From contig CM028328.1 of NCBI GenBank assembly GCA_016647705.1, forward strand, positions 52,065,647 through 52,129,646: a DNA stretch of 64,000 nucleotides. Direction: 5' to 3'. The position numbers and the translations under genes are program-made. This stretch comes from Eucommia ulmoides (Eukaryota > Streptophyta > Magnoliopsida > Garryales > Eucommiaceae). Numbering within the stretch: position 1 is the stretch's first letter; the number at the start of each line of letters is the position of its first letter. Below the pieces are notes generated by a model. The model made no database searches and was not told the origin of the DNA. It worked only from the letters and a program-made list of their open reading frames with translations. Positions 47,048 to 59,800 of this stretch are shown in pieces.

Positions 47048-47719
47048 TTTATGTTGATGTTAACCGCAGCATCATAGTTAAAGTATGTTTTTTGAATTAA
47101 TAGTGAGGATAAACTCAAATAATGGGATTTTTTTTTTAGACTACTCGGCTTGCAATCTTGAAACAAGGTAATTCAAATAGTTTTTTAAAATTAATTATTT
47201 AATTACTTTTGAAGTAAAAAAAAATATATTAGATTAATTCTGAAAGGTCATACACTTGCAAGCCTAAACAACTACAGGGGCAAATCGGGTAAATTGAAGT
47301 AAAATCATCTCGGAAACCACATGAGAACATTGTAACAGAGAAAACCACGCAGGGGTAGTTTCGTCACTTCTGGAGCCGGCTCCAGCTTACGTTCATAATT
47401 ATTAAGGGGGAAAGCATATTCGCATCTCCGCATAGCATAATTCCGTGCGTGCCAGTGCATATTCCCTGATTCCCTCCGGCAACTTGACCGGGACCCACAT
47501 CCTCCGACGTGGAAGCAATCGTGGACGAGGTTCTAGGGCGGACAAGGATTAATGGATTGATGCCACGTGTCTAGGAGCTTTTTTTTATGATTCCCCCAAT
47601 TAGATTATTTGAGAAACCAAACTACTACCGACCTCACTACATTGATGGAGAGAATTACGAAAAGACCCCAAGCCCCATGTCCTTTGCTAATCGTCACGTT
47701 CTCATATCTAATAAATTAA
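47048..47719. promoter_or_regulatory. GC-richer island with promoter-like motifs, no attached gene
   Basis: Between 47340 and 47640 the base composition rises and several plant cis-motifs cluster: GCCACGTGTC (G-box type, near 47570), GACGTGG (47508), GGGACCCAC (TCP-type, 47490) and GGAGCCGGCTCC (a 12-bp palindrome, 47371). No reading frame starts nearby on either strand, and an element begins at 47720. It may be the promoter of a gene whose body was displaced or lost. Function is inferred from motifs only. Confidence 0.35.
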
Positions 47720-49573
47720 GGAGTTGTTTGATAATCACTTAATTTTTAAGAGTTAAAAATTAAGTGTTTAAATTTTAATTGCTAAAAATTTAAGAAAGTT
47801 GTTTGGTAACATTAAAATTTTAAATACTAAAAATTTAAATGCTGAATTTTGTTTGTTTATTTGATAAGTATAAAAGTTGAATACTAAAAATTGTTTAATT
47901 TATATAATTACCCTTGAATCAAAATAAAAATATAACATCACATACAATCACATTTCTCACATCAAAATTAACATAAAATCAAAACTTGGAAGACAAATAA
48001 AAAAGAGTTTTCTACAGTAGTAGGCAGGTCAACGCCTCTCTCAAATTAGAACAAACTTTCAAAGAAGTTCATCACGCTTAGAAACCATTCTTTCGATTTC
48101 TTTCTATCAGATCAAGAGTTTTTCAATAGCATTTTGTGCAATTTAAACATATCATGATTCAAAAACAAATCACAATGAGGTAATAACAGAAACATGAGGT
48201 GCCATTTCTCTAGGGTTTCTGTTCTTAGGAAACTTGGAACGGAAATAGAAATCTCCTGATTTTTCTTTCTTGTTATCGAGAATAGAAAATTGTTTCCAAA
48301 AAATAACTCTTAAAAAATCAATCCATAAGCAACAGCTATACACATTTAAAAAATTATTTTTACTCTGCTCTCAGTTTTATAGCACAAATTGTTAGGAATA
48401 GAATTGAATTGTTGCCAAATTTCTGAGTTTTTTTATAACATATGCAAAAATCTGAGATAGAAACATCAAACAAACACAACTCAAGGTATTTTAAGGCAAT
48501 GTTTCAAGAGTGAATAAAGCTAAAAGGATTAAAAAACATCATAACTTTTACAGGGAGGGACTGATTGCTTTGACTACCCATTAACGCAGAATTTCATGTT
48601 CTTCTACAAACCTATATCAAACCCTAAATTAACCATTTACTTCTAGAATGAAATTCAAAACAAGAGTTGTGCTTGAGCTTTTCACAAAAGAATCCTTAAC
48701 AACCAAATTTGAGCTGGGGTACCCATAATATAGAATTTTAAAAATATGAAAGATGTGCAGAACAAAAATCAAATGAGAATCTCAAAAATGATAAATAAAT
48801 TACAAAATCTGAGAGATCTCAAAGACGAGAAATATAAACCCCTCGCACAAAACCTAAATTCGAGGTTCGCCGCACACAAACAGAAACCCTAAACAAATTA
48901 ATAGAAATCCTAAACAAATAAACAAAAAAACAAAAATTCGGTGATAAATGAAGATTGATGAATTTTCTGCAAACTATTCGATTGAGGATGCAAAATCACA
49001 TCACACACTTGAATAGATCGAAGAAATGCAAATTTGGGAGTTGAAGAAACGAAAAACTTTAGATTTGAAGAAGAACATACCTCGTTCAAGATTTCTCTAT
49101 TCGCCGCCACCTCTCTTCTCAACTCGCCACCGCTTCGATGTGTGAACAGAAGTACCGTAGACAAAGAGGATCAATGAATCGGTGGATCGTGCTTCGAAAC
49201 TGAACTCTATATTTGGTGAGCCGCTTCGGATAACCTGACCCAAGCCTTCTGTCTCTCTTCTCAACTCGTCGTCGCTGCCTCCATTGCTCTGGAAAATGAA
49301 AACGATGGGGACTATCGAATGAACAGAACATCAGAAACCCTACATCCCTAAGGGCAAAACAGTCAATTCTTTTCTTTTCTTTTTAATTTGAAAAAAACTG
49401 AGCGCTTTCTGCAAAAAAAAAATAAGTAAGGGGGCTTTGCTGAATTTTTTACTTAATTTTTAAGCTAACTTAATTAATTAAGTAATTTTCATTACATTTG
49501 TCAAACACACTTAATTAATTGAGCACTTACTTTAATTAGTATTAAGTGCTTAATTTTTTTATCAAACATGTCC
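47720..49573. mobile_element. 1.85-kb Tourist-like element with TAA target duplications
   Basis: The ends GGAGTTGTTTGATAATCACT and TTATCAAACATGTCC are inverted repeats flanked by TAA (47717-47719 and 49574-49576), the pattern of PIF/Harbinger elements. Sub-terminal regions are rich in CTTAATTTT and AATTAAGTG. No transposase was found. Near the right end (about 49080-49330, minus strand) is a higher-GC segment with an ATG, an open frame of about 70 codons and a donor-like GAG|GTATG at 49081. It looks like a 5' gene end carried inside the element. Confidence 0.7.
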
Positions 49574-49599
49574 TAATTTATCAACGATAGGTCACGAAA

Positions 49600-50115
49600 A
49601 GGGATCTGGATAAGAAAATTAATGCTCGAACTCAAATAGTTCTACCCAAGACCTGATCAAGTAATGACACCGAACACTATTATAGCTAAGTTGAAGGCTA
49701 AACAACCATCATCCCAGGTAGAGACAACAAGTCCTAAGCCCCTGCTTCACTATCCTGAGCATAGTCACTAACCCTGAGGCATGCTCAGTCTTTGTCTGCA
49801 TCGCTCAAGAGAAGTTATAACGGCCTTCTAATTATGGAAGGAGCAGTTATGATTCTGAAATAACGGTCCATTACTCCATATCCCACGAAATCTGTAACAT
49901 AATGGGGATATGTCGAGATTCACGGAAGACTTACCAAACAAGTCTTCCATCCCATGTAAATACTCCATGCGTAGGTCTCGCCAGATATGCACAATTTTCC
50001 TAATCGTTACCCTACTAAATTTTTACCAGAAAACTCTATTGATTCTCACTCTGAAGGTGCAATCTCGATAGACCCACACACAATATATTGTTTTGCAAGA
50101 ACTAAGGTTTGAAAA
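49600..50115 (+). mobile_element. LTR-like remnant (family shared with 20046-20600)
   Basis: Same ordered blocks as 20046-20600, read on the plus strand here. A GAAGACTTACC/GTCTTCCATCCC block is followed by TATA-like ATGTAAATACTCC (about 49955), then TCTATTGATTCTCACTC (50036) and a final TATTGTTTTGCAAGAAC (50091). No coding or clear ends. It is an old fragment, strongly diverged from its partner. Confidence 0.5.
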
Positions 50116-50426
50116 GTTAGTCATTTCTAATCTCGAGGACCATATAATTTTGCCTCATCAATTAATTTTTTATAAATATTTTCAATATGTTTTATTAGTC
50201 ATATCATTTAGATACCAACAAATTTCACAATCAATTATTACATAAAAATAATAAATACATAAAGGATAAAAATATGCATAAATGCTAGAAACAAAAAATT
50301 CAAAAATTGGAGGGAGACAATTTGCAGACAAGACATAATATAATTAATAAATATAATTATGATTATTATTATTGTTTAATTTAGAAATTACTTACATGAG
50401 AGGTAAAAAAAATCAGTACGATAACT

Positions 50427-50477
<51 letters not shown>

Positions 50478-52740
50478 AATTTCATCTTATATAGGGACAT
50501 ATTTTGTAATTTTAAATGTGAAGAGATATGAACAAATGTGAAACTTTGAGACACCAAATATGCAATTTGACAAACTTCAGTAGTCCACGTACACACCCAC
50601 CCCATACTTTAAGGACCAAAAATATAATTTCCCCTCATAGATATGCTCTATGAATTAATTTTTGTTCAAAATGCAAGAACATAATATAACACAAAACCCA
50701 AGACTTATAGTCTAATAGTTATTTAGTATGCCTCCGTGTAAAAGATCTAATATTAAAAAATCTCTCCCTTAAATTTGTAACACCACTTCACATCAAAACT
50801 AATTATCAAATTGAACATTTAAACTTAAACCTAAACAAATCAATCATGATTAAATACAACTTTCAATCGAAATCTAATCTATCGATATCTCTAATTAATG
50901 AATAAATAAATCCAATTGAAATTAAAATTCGACCCATGGATATATCTTATCCATGGGACATGAGTGGTGCAATTGTAAGCATCTCCACAATAATGTGGAC
51001 GAGGACAACATTGGTATGGGGGGTTTGCGGTAGTGTTGAAACTATGGGGAAGTTTCCTTGTTTTGGATTTATTACTATATGATATGTACTTTTTTTTGTT
51101 GTTTTGGCATTGATTTATCCTACCCACAAGTTTGGTAGGGGTCTCTCCTAGTGATTGTTTCCAATTGTCCATCATCCACATATTTAGCCACTCCATCTAG
51201 TCCAAGCTTTGCATATGTACAATGAGATATGTACAATGAGACTGACAATCATATTTCTATAAGTTATCACCAACACATAATTTATATATGCCCTCACGCG
51301 TAACATGAATTGACTTGTATTAGTTATGCACTGAAGTAAAATCAGTTGTGACTTATCTGTCAGTAAATTTCGTGTCAATGTAATTTTATTAGCAGTGAGA
51401 GACTAAAGTTCCCGAAGATCACTTACGAGTTGTGTTATAGTTTCAGAGAAGGTTGTGTTAGCTAAAAAATGTCGCACTCTTAAGTTATATCAGCCCGTAT
51501 AACCCAAGTCAAGTTTATATGTAATTATTTTACTAAACTGACATATATAACATGGTCAAGATGGATCGTATGTATTTGGGTGTTTAAAGCAAAATATTAA
51601 ATTGGTACTCTTCAAATAGTAGATAAATATATTGAACGATGTGTGTTTTTTATTACAAAAATTATGTAATTGTTATGTGATTATTTTTTGAACAAACTAG
51701 GGGTTTTTGAATGAATCCAAGAATTAATGGAGCTAGTAATCATTTTTTATTAAATAAAATAATTCAAGTGCATATGTGACCTAAAACAATTAGTGCAACT
51801 ATTGAATTGGGGTTGAAAGCAATTAATTTGGTGATTTTGGCCTAGAAGTAGACCTGAACTTTAAAAGTATGAATACCAAATTATGATTGATTAATTTTTT
51901 TTGTTAATTTTATGTAAGTTTGAGAAGTTCGTTGTTAAAAAAACAATTATAAGAAATTGTACTGTATATTTTGTCATATTTAACTTCTTCTTCTTTTTTA
52001 ATTATTACCAATTTGTGTTTTAGGCTTTTAATATTTTAGTTAATCTTAACATAGTCAATATTTAGTTGATATTAACTACATAGTTCAATCTAGTTGAATT
52101 GAACCAAAAAGATTAAAAATTCATTCAAAAGACAAAAATATAAAGGGGAAAAAAATAGCAATGGATAACACTTTTCTTAAATAATATAATAATTTTCGAT
52201 GTTCATATTATAAAGTCTTTTAATTTTTATTTTATATTATTTATCCTACTTATAAACTAATGTATTTCCAACATCTTATTCTGGCCTTAAATTAAAAATT
52301 AATTCTGATATCAAATGTAAATTCAGCATCTAATTAACACTAACTATAGATTCAAAAAAATAAAATAAAAAATAAAAAAACTTATTTGAAGAATTAAAAA
52401 ATAAATATATAATTACTAACAATAAAAAATTATAAGTGACTTAGTTCAAAAATAATTTAATATTTTTTGAAATTGCTACTGATTTTTTTGAAAAATAAAG
52501 GTATAACAAATATTTTTTTTAAAACACTAGATGGGCATGTATCCCTTTTTGCAATAGGTCAAAAACGTTGAATGATATTTGATAAAATGACCTACTTATG
52601 CTCGAAACATAGATCCAACATTGGTGCCGGATCCCAGGGAAGAGAGGTGAGAGGAGAAGGTTGCGGGGGTGGTAGAGGGGTGGGTGGCTGTGGTGATTGC
52701 AGGGCATTAGGGGGCTGGAGTTGCAGAGATGGGTGGGGGT
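50116..52740. other. AT-rich intergenic stretch with TA microsatellite
   Basis: A (TA)n tract lies at about 50431-50475. On the minus strand, 50891-51196 is an open frame of 101 codons with a CC...C...C pattern near its C-terminus. It lacks a signal peptide or recognised domain, and I do not accept it as a gene. A G-rich block (52620-52740) is of simple composition. No other gene was seen. Confidence 0.45.
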
Positions 52741-53800
52741 TAAAAATGATTTTAAACAAGAAATGGACATTTGAGTCTTTTTACAGAAAAAATAAAAAAT
52801 AAAATCAAAGGGACACACTGATATTTGACAAATGTAAGGGACATCTGTGATTTTAAATAAAATAATAGAATCGGTAAATGACAAATACCATGCATATATT
52901 AAAATTAGTAAGATTAATAAAAACTCAAACTTTTATAAAACTCACAGCCTAAAAACTATTTTTTTTTCTATATTTTTTGAAAAAAAAAAAAGGTGGAAGT
53001 GTCAAGTGAAGTGGCGTTTGGTAACCGTTTCTGTTTCCATTATTTCCATTTCAACAGTGAGATGGAAATGAGATGGAAATTTTGTTTTCTTCTTGGGAGT
53101 AGAATCACGTTTGGTAACGATAATTTTTTTTTTTTGTTTTGGAAAGAATTGTGTTTGGTAACGATTTTATCCTAAAATCTTTTTCTTTTTCTTTTCTTTT
53201 TTTCTTTTCTGTTTTGGCCTGACGACAGTGGCGCTGTCGCCGACGGGTGGGAGACAGTGGCCGGAAAAATTCCGGCCGGACGGTGACCGGCGACAATCGC
53301 CGGAGATTGCCGCCGCCGCCGCCGGCAGGCAGTGGTCGACCGACGGATAAACAGTGACAATGTGTTTTGGAAATGGAATGGGAATAATGAGAAACAATTT
53401 TTTTAAGAAAAAAGTGGGCACAATTCTCAAATGGGAATAAAATGGAAACGGAAACAAAAATTACCAAATACTTTTTCCAAACAGAATTTCCAAAAATCTG
53501 GGAATAGGATGAGAATTTCTGGAATGGAAACGGTTACCAAACGGGGCTGAGTTTTTTCGAAAATAAAAGTATACACATAATATTTTTAAACAAAATAATA
53601 GACAGACATTTTTGCCTTTTTGCATAAAAACTATCAAAGGAATTGATTGATATTTAACAAATGATGAAATAAATTTGTAATTTTAAATGACTGGATAAAT
53701 AAATGACAAATACTCCATGTATAGTAAAATTAGTAAGATTAATGAAAAATCAAATAAGCTTTTATAACACATCAAGGGCTAAAAAGTTTCTGTTTTTTTT
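52741..53800. repeat. Direct duplicates flanking a MITE
   Basis: Segments 52741-52970 and about 53560-53800 share ordered blocks: TAAATGACAAATAC(C/T)(A/C)CATG, AAAATTAGTAAGATTAAT, TTTTATAA and a T-run. They are direct repeats on either side of the MITE at 53010-53547. They may be an older tandem duplication into which the MITE inserted. Confidence 0.55.
53010..53547. mobile_element. Tourist-like MITE, same family as 15813-16536
   Basis: The ends AGTGGCGTTTGGTAACCG and CGGTTACCAAACGGGGC are nearly perfect inverted repeats, flanked by TGA on each side (53007-53009 and 53548-53550). The interior repeats the layout of 15813-16536: GGATGGGA-type sequence, a T-run, and a GC-rich block with GTGACCGGCGAC and TCGCCGGAGAT. 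The GC block is much shorter here (about 110 bp), so the internal minisatellite varies in length. Non-coding. Confidence 0.7.
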
Positions 53801-53895
53801 TAAGAAAAATATAGGTTTTAGTAAGTTTTTAAAAAAGAAAAATATATAGAATAATTTTAAAAGAAATATAATAAGAGAGAAACGGTCTTTTAGGC

Positions 53896-55325
53896 CATGT
53901 TTGTAACCGTTCCCATCCCAAAAAATCTCATCTTATTCTCAGATTTTTTGGATCTCTATTTGGGAACATGGTTTGGTAAATTCTATTTTTGTTTCCATTT
54001 TCATCTCAAAACCAAGAATCATTCATCTTTTTCTTAAGAAGTGAGAAATAATTTTTTTTTGCTTCCACCTATTCCCATCCCAAAAAACAAAAGACAGCAG
54101 ATATTTTTGAAATTGTTAATGAGGTCTGACCTTTAACTCTTGTAAGTCTCTTTTTTCTTCCTTCTTTTAAAATCATTTTCCTTCTTCAAAATTGTTCTTC
54201 GTGTTAGCTGGACCTGTTAGGGTTCCTAATAAAGATTCATCCATGGTCCCCAAAAAAAGAAACAATTTTTGTTTGTTCCAAGTTTCCCGGGAACAAATAA
54301 CAAAAATCTAAGTATAGAAACACTAAACAAATGCTGCCTCGATGAATTACAACGTAACCGTCCAAGTTTCCCAGGAACAAAAAATGAAAACCTGAGAACG
54401 AAAACACTAAACAAACGCTGCCTCCATAAATTACAACTTAACCAAAATCGAACAAAAATTTACTCTCACACTACTTTGCTGAAGCAAATAATACGGGTTT
54501 GGATTGGGAGAAGGGGAGGAGAAGAGAAAGAAAATGATATTGCCACTCCAAAAATGTCCATCACACTTCAAAAATCTTACTCCATTGAACAAGAAATACT
54601 GAAATAGTGAACGTGGAGTGCAATTAGATATTTGTGGAGTGCCAATCAATAGCGCTCTTTTTCTCCCCCGAATCAGAGAGAAAGGATGTAATGACTAAAA
54701 AGTCCTTACCATCATCGTTGTTTCTTCCTAAAATAGGACATTATGGTAATTTGACAATAATAAACACTTTCTAATGAACTAAACCAAACACAAAAGAGAG
54801 AACTATACTCGTTCTCTTCTTCCAATTTCCCTCAATCCAAACATAACCTAACCCCATTCCCTGATTCCTAATCCCGCTTCCAAAATTTTGAGATTAATGT
54901 ACAAAAATGCATTCGGTAAACACATCTCTGTTACCAAAATTTTGAGAATAATTTGAGACTAGTTCCTAAATTCTTTAAAAACTAAGAAGCAAAACAATGT
55001 TGATTCCTATACTCTCCCACAAAACTATTCCCACACCATCTCACCGGCCACAATCACTCGACCGGCACCGGCCACCACCAACCCATTGGCCACCATACAT
55101 TTAAAGAAAAGAAAAAAAGAAAAGAACAAATATTGCAACCAAACTTGTTTCTTATTTCTGTTCTCATAAATTAAAAGAAACAATTTCACGACAATGATCT
55201 TTTACCAAACATGTTTCTATTTTTAGAATACTCCTGAACGGAAACAAAATTTTCATCTCACCCCATCCCAATTTATTGGAAGTAGAAACAAAAAAAGGGA
55301 AACACTAGCCAAACATCACCTAAGA
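53896..55325. mobile_element. Composite of MITE fragments
   Basis: GGCCATGTTTGTAACCGTTCC (53896) is a MITE-type left end. CACTAAACAAACGCTGCC (54406) and GGAAACACTAGCCAAACATC (55298-55317) are right-type ends, so at least two related elements seem joined. A unit of about 91 bp, with AAGTTTCCC(G/A)GGAACAAA and AACACTAAACAAA(T/C)GCTGCC, is duplicated at about 54279-54438. Boundaries and nesting order are unclear. No gene is present. Confidence 0.45.
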
Positions 55326-55974
55326 GAACATTTTTGTGAAATAACATGGAAAAAAATGTTTTTCTTACCTTCACTCCAACAAAATTCACAATTTCCTGCA
55401 AGATTTGACATAAAGAAATGCAATTTGGAGATGGTTATAAAGTTACCTCAAGGCACCAAAAAATGTTATGCAATTTCTAATATTTTTCCAAGAAGTGGAG
55501 ACTCCAGTTTCCGTTAGAGTAGAATTTCTGGAAGGTTAAGAAGGGTATTAGAGAAAAAGCTATAGATCATTACCAGCCTGCAAATCAAAGAATAGAACAA
55601 AAACAAGTACTAGTTTCCGAATTAAATTTTTTTTATTTTCTTATTTTCATTTTTTGACAAAGTTAACCCCCATATAATCGCCAATTTACGGAATATGCCT
55701 ACTAGGGTTTTATCAAGTAACCTGGTTTGACTAACATAAGGTGGAAGGGCAGGGATGTCAAGTGGCAAACGAAAAAAAAAAAATGCAGCGTTAATCAGGG
55801 CACCGTTTTGGTAACACTTTTATTAAGTACTTTTTCAAAAAATAAAAATAAATAAATAAATGGAATTAAAAAAAAAAAAAAAGGTACTAAAGTAAAAACA
55901 AAAAATCAAAAGTATAATGTAAAGATATTATTGTAGTCTTACTCGTATACATGATCTCTTAAAAAAAAAAACGA
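55326..55974. other. AT-rich intergenic stretch
   Basis: Only A-runs and low-complexity sequence were seen; no gene and no clear repeat boundaries. Confidence 0.5.
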
Positions 55975-56308
55975 AGAGGTTTTTGAACTTTGCACCCTCG
56001 ATGTTTTGGAGAAATTTCATTTTAGCCCATATACTTTCAATTTGAACATATTAAATCCTAAAGTATCCAAATCGTGTCAAGTCAATCCAAATCGATAACA
56101 CCGTCATTTTTCATTTTTCTATGACAAAAATCAACCATGTGTCAAACATGGAATCACCCACGTGAATAAATTCCGTCAGAAAAATTACGAAAGGACTGAC
56201 TTAACATGATCTGGTCACTCCAGGGCTTAATGTGTTCAAATTGAAAGGACAGGAGCTAATGTGAGATTTTTCTGAAACCCAAGGGTGCAAAGAGCAAAAA
56301 GCTCTTAA
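55975..56308. repeat. Foldback element with about 85-bp arms
   Basis: The left arm starts AAGAGGTTTTTGAACTTTGC and the right arm ends GCAAAGAGCAAAAAGCTCTT. Within the arms, CTTTCAATTTGAACA (left) pairs with TGTTCAAATTGAAAG (right). The arms look about 75% complementary over roughly 85 bp. It is non-autonomous and non-coding. Its edge is about 535 bp from the LUC7 stop codon, so it may fall in or near the 3' untranslated region. Confidence 0.65.
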
Positions 56309-56843
56309 AAATCATAAATGATTGAAAAAAAGTGGGTGAAGAGTACCTAGTTCATCTCTTATAATACACAAACCAAGGAAACAAAATTAAGCACTTTTTG
56401 TTTTCGCTTAAAAGCGAAAAAGTACTTATTACAAATGTTACTAATCGGTGCCCGAGACAATGAATGTAAATTTACAAGTTACCTCACATTTGGAGAAAAA
56501 CCCCAAGATCTCCTCGGCATCGGTATATCATGAATACAAATAGAATCTGTCCCTTTGAATATTCAAGAAAAAGAACCATGAATGCGATAAAGGAGGCACC
56601 GGGTAATGAAGTTATACCTACCTCAACCTTTTTCGCCTCTAAATATACGGATGACATGGACATTGCATAGTCTCAAAAAAGCTGTGAGAACAAGAAACAG
56701 TTTCACCCATGATAATAAGAAAAGCTTGAGATTCCAAGAGAAAAAAAACAGGCGATATTATATAAAAAATCTACCTCTTCCAATTTCAAGGTTCAAAGAT
56801 ATATCTAGACAATCCATAAATGTGGATTAACCGGGCTTTTTGG
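56309..56843 (-). other. 3' flank of the LUC7-like gene
   Basis: This presumably holds the 3' untranslated region and terminator on the minus strand. No unambiguous polyadenylation signal was fixed. Open frames here are shadows. Confidence 0.35.
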
Positions 56844-59800
56844 TCATTTTCTTCGACCATGCCTGACTGGTGAACGTGACCTGCTCCTATCACGGTCACG
56901 GTATCTCTCTCTTCCATTTCTATGGCTTCTGTGATTCCAATCCCTGTTTCCTCTATTATTTCTATCTCGGAACGTTTCACGATTGTGGTCTCGTTCCCGT
57001 TCTCGATACCTGTTCCGTTCCTTGTCTAGATCGCGGTCATTATTGTACCTGTCATTGTCAGCTGAATCACTTCTGCCATGCCTATTCTCATGTTCCTTCT
57101 CCCTTGATTTCCTCCTTTCTTCTGCTTCTTTGTCCTCTTTTGGTCTTTCTTCTTCCCTCACCTTCTCTTTAGCTGCCTGGAAACAAGAAAGTTCATAGTT
57201 CATACACACCATTCATAAAATGAGGGGAAAAAAAAGTGGGTGTGGGTGGGTGGCTGGGCGGGTGCGGGGGATAAAGTGGTATTCTTTGTTTTCAAAACCA
57301 AAAAAAAAAAAAATATATGAACAAAGAATAAAAAAAATATATACATACACACACACACACACACTCTTCCACTTTTCCAACATAATTCAAAAACTATTTC
57401 ATGAAACAATTTTCAATCAATCACCTCCCCTCTTTTTTAATACGGGTTCTTCCTATTTTACAGTCCTCTATATTTTTGGTTTTCAAATTTTTTTATCCAA
57501 TTATATCTAGAGTCTTTTACCAATATTTTAATTAATTTTAACTATAATATCAAATACAAAATACAAATTAACATGTAGTTGATATCAACTCAATCCATTC
57601 AATCTAGTTGATATTAACCGAAAGACTATAAACTTATTCGAAGGACAAAAAATAACAAGAAAGAAAAAACTAGGATAAAAAACTAAAAATGACTTATTTC
57701 AAGGAAAATCTAAAAAAATCCCATTTTTAAGTGACTTATTTCAAGGACAATCTAATAAATTTCCCTTTTTAATTTTATCTTTTATTAATTCTTAAAAAAA
57801 AAATTGCTTCTTTTTTATCTACTCACATTTTTCATTTTTGCCTCCCATACGTACATTTTTAATCAATCACATCAATAATCACTCTCCTTATTTATTCAAA
57901 AAATTTAATCAACTACATCACATCACTTTTATTTTTAATTTCTGAATGTGTTTTCAATAAAAATATCATGTTTTAAAAAATTTCCAAAACTCAAACTAAA
58001 CAAGCTTTCACAATTTTCAAAACATGTTTTCAAACTATTCAGAAAACTATTTTTGTGTTCTAAACCAAACAGGTCCTAAATAATCCAAACAGGTTCTTAC
58101 CCTGTATTCCGCAAGGAAATCCCTCACCATGCCATAACCAATATGCTGTTTACCAGTGACATGAGATTGAGTCCTCTCAGCAGCATCATTTTCCACTAGA
58201 AAAGAACCACAAATTTCGCAGAGCGCCATCTTTTTCTCCTGTGCAAGCATCAGCATCTTATCGTTGAGGGGCAGCAGACTCAAAGTCGTCTTCGCAACAT
58301 TAAGTGCCTCCACCTGTGACAGAAGATAATTGAAGAATAAGGTGGTGTTTGTCTAGTGTTTATATTCCAACAATTCTGTTTGTTTGTTTTTTCCTAGAAA
58401 ACATAATAAAAATAGAAGTTAAAGAACAATTCCATTTCGTTCCTAGAAATACGTCCAAAACATCTTGGAACCTAACATAAACAAATATTTTTATTCCCGT
58501 ATTTTTGTTTCTATTCCCAGTTTTTCGGCAACATAAACAAAAATATGGGAACAAAAACTCAAAAAGTAGTGTTTGGTCACGTGCAATTGAAATTGGAATT
58601 CTAGGAATCATAATTCCTAGAAGTCTATTATTTGGTAGTATATAGGAATTCAATTGAAATTCCAATTTCATTATTTGGATTCTCCAATTATTCATTTCTA
58701 ATTCTAATATAAGAAACATTATTTTTTAATATAAAATAAACAAAAAATCATTAAGAAAAAAATATATATTTCACATATTTTTAGGAAAAAAAAAATATTT
58801 CTCATATTTTTTTTTTTCACTATTACTTTCTACACAAAATCTCAGGTAATAGGTTAATGTCATACCCCCAAAAAATAAGAAAACGAAAAAAAATATTTCC
58901 TCTCTGCTCTCAAGTCGTACATTTATCCCATTTGTTTGTTTTTTTTACTTCTTATTATTCTCTCTACTTTTCCTTTTCTTTTCATTTTTTCTCTCCTCTC
59001 TCCTTATCCCTTTCTATTTCTTTGCCTAGTTTTAAAGAGCAAACATTTCACATTTGTCATCAAAGTTTGAGTGGGAGAGAGATGTGAAATGAGGGTGAAG
59101 ATGATGAACCAATCAGGAGGATTTTCAACTTTTTTTTAATGGACCCAATTCCAAGAGTTATTTTAGAATCTTTTAGTTGGGTTGTGAATTTCAAAATAAG
59201 AAATTGAGGTCCATTAAATTATAAATTAATATCAAATTTAAGGTCAAATAAGTGATTCAAACAAAAGAATTTGAATTGAGCCTTCCAATTCCAATTCCAT
59301 GACACCAAATAGGGCTTTCAGTTCCCATTTGTTACATATTTATGGATTTAAAGTTTCGGGGAATTGATTCAACTAGCGTGTATCTGTGCTTAAAGACACT
59401 ATTTTAAATTGAATATATTGCAAAATATGACAAAATCACTATGAACCATAAAATTAAGTTGAAATCTGTATCATACAACGAAATGCACATGTTAACTTTT
59501 ACTAAATCGAGAATTTTTAGTAGAAATTTAAATACAATAATTTGAGACAATCACGATAATACTTCCGAATAAACAATATTTGTTGTAGATAATGATCCAT
59601 ATATGAAATGAAGTGCATTTAATAGATCAAATGATATACATTTTGATAAGAACACATATAGTTGACCATAACTAAAAACCGATATAACCACATGACATCA
59701 GATAACTGACAAATATCTAGACCTCTTATACCATCTTATCTTATCTTACCATCTTATCTTATTATATAGATATATTTAGTGGCAGTTTAAAATGTCAAAC

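Noticed and set aside
56870-57198. Plus-strand frames over the last LUC7 exon
   Set aside because: Shadows of the Arg/Asp-rich tail encoded on the minus strand.
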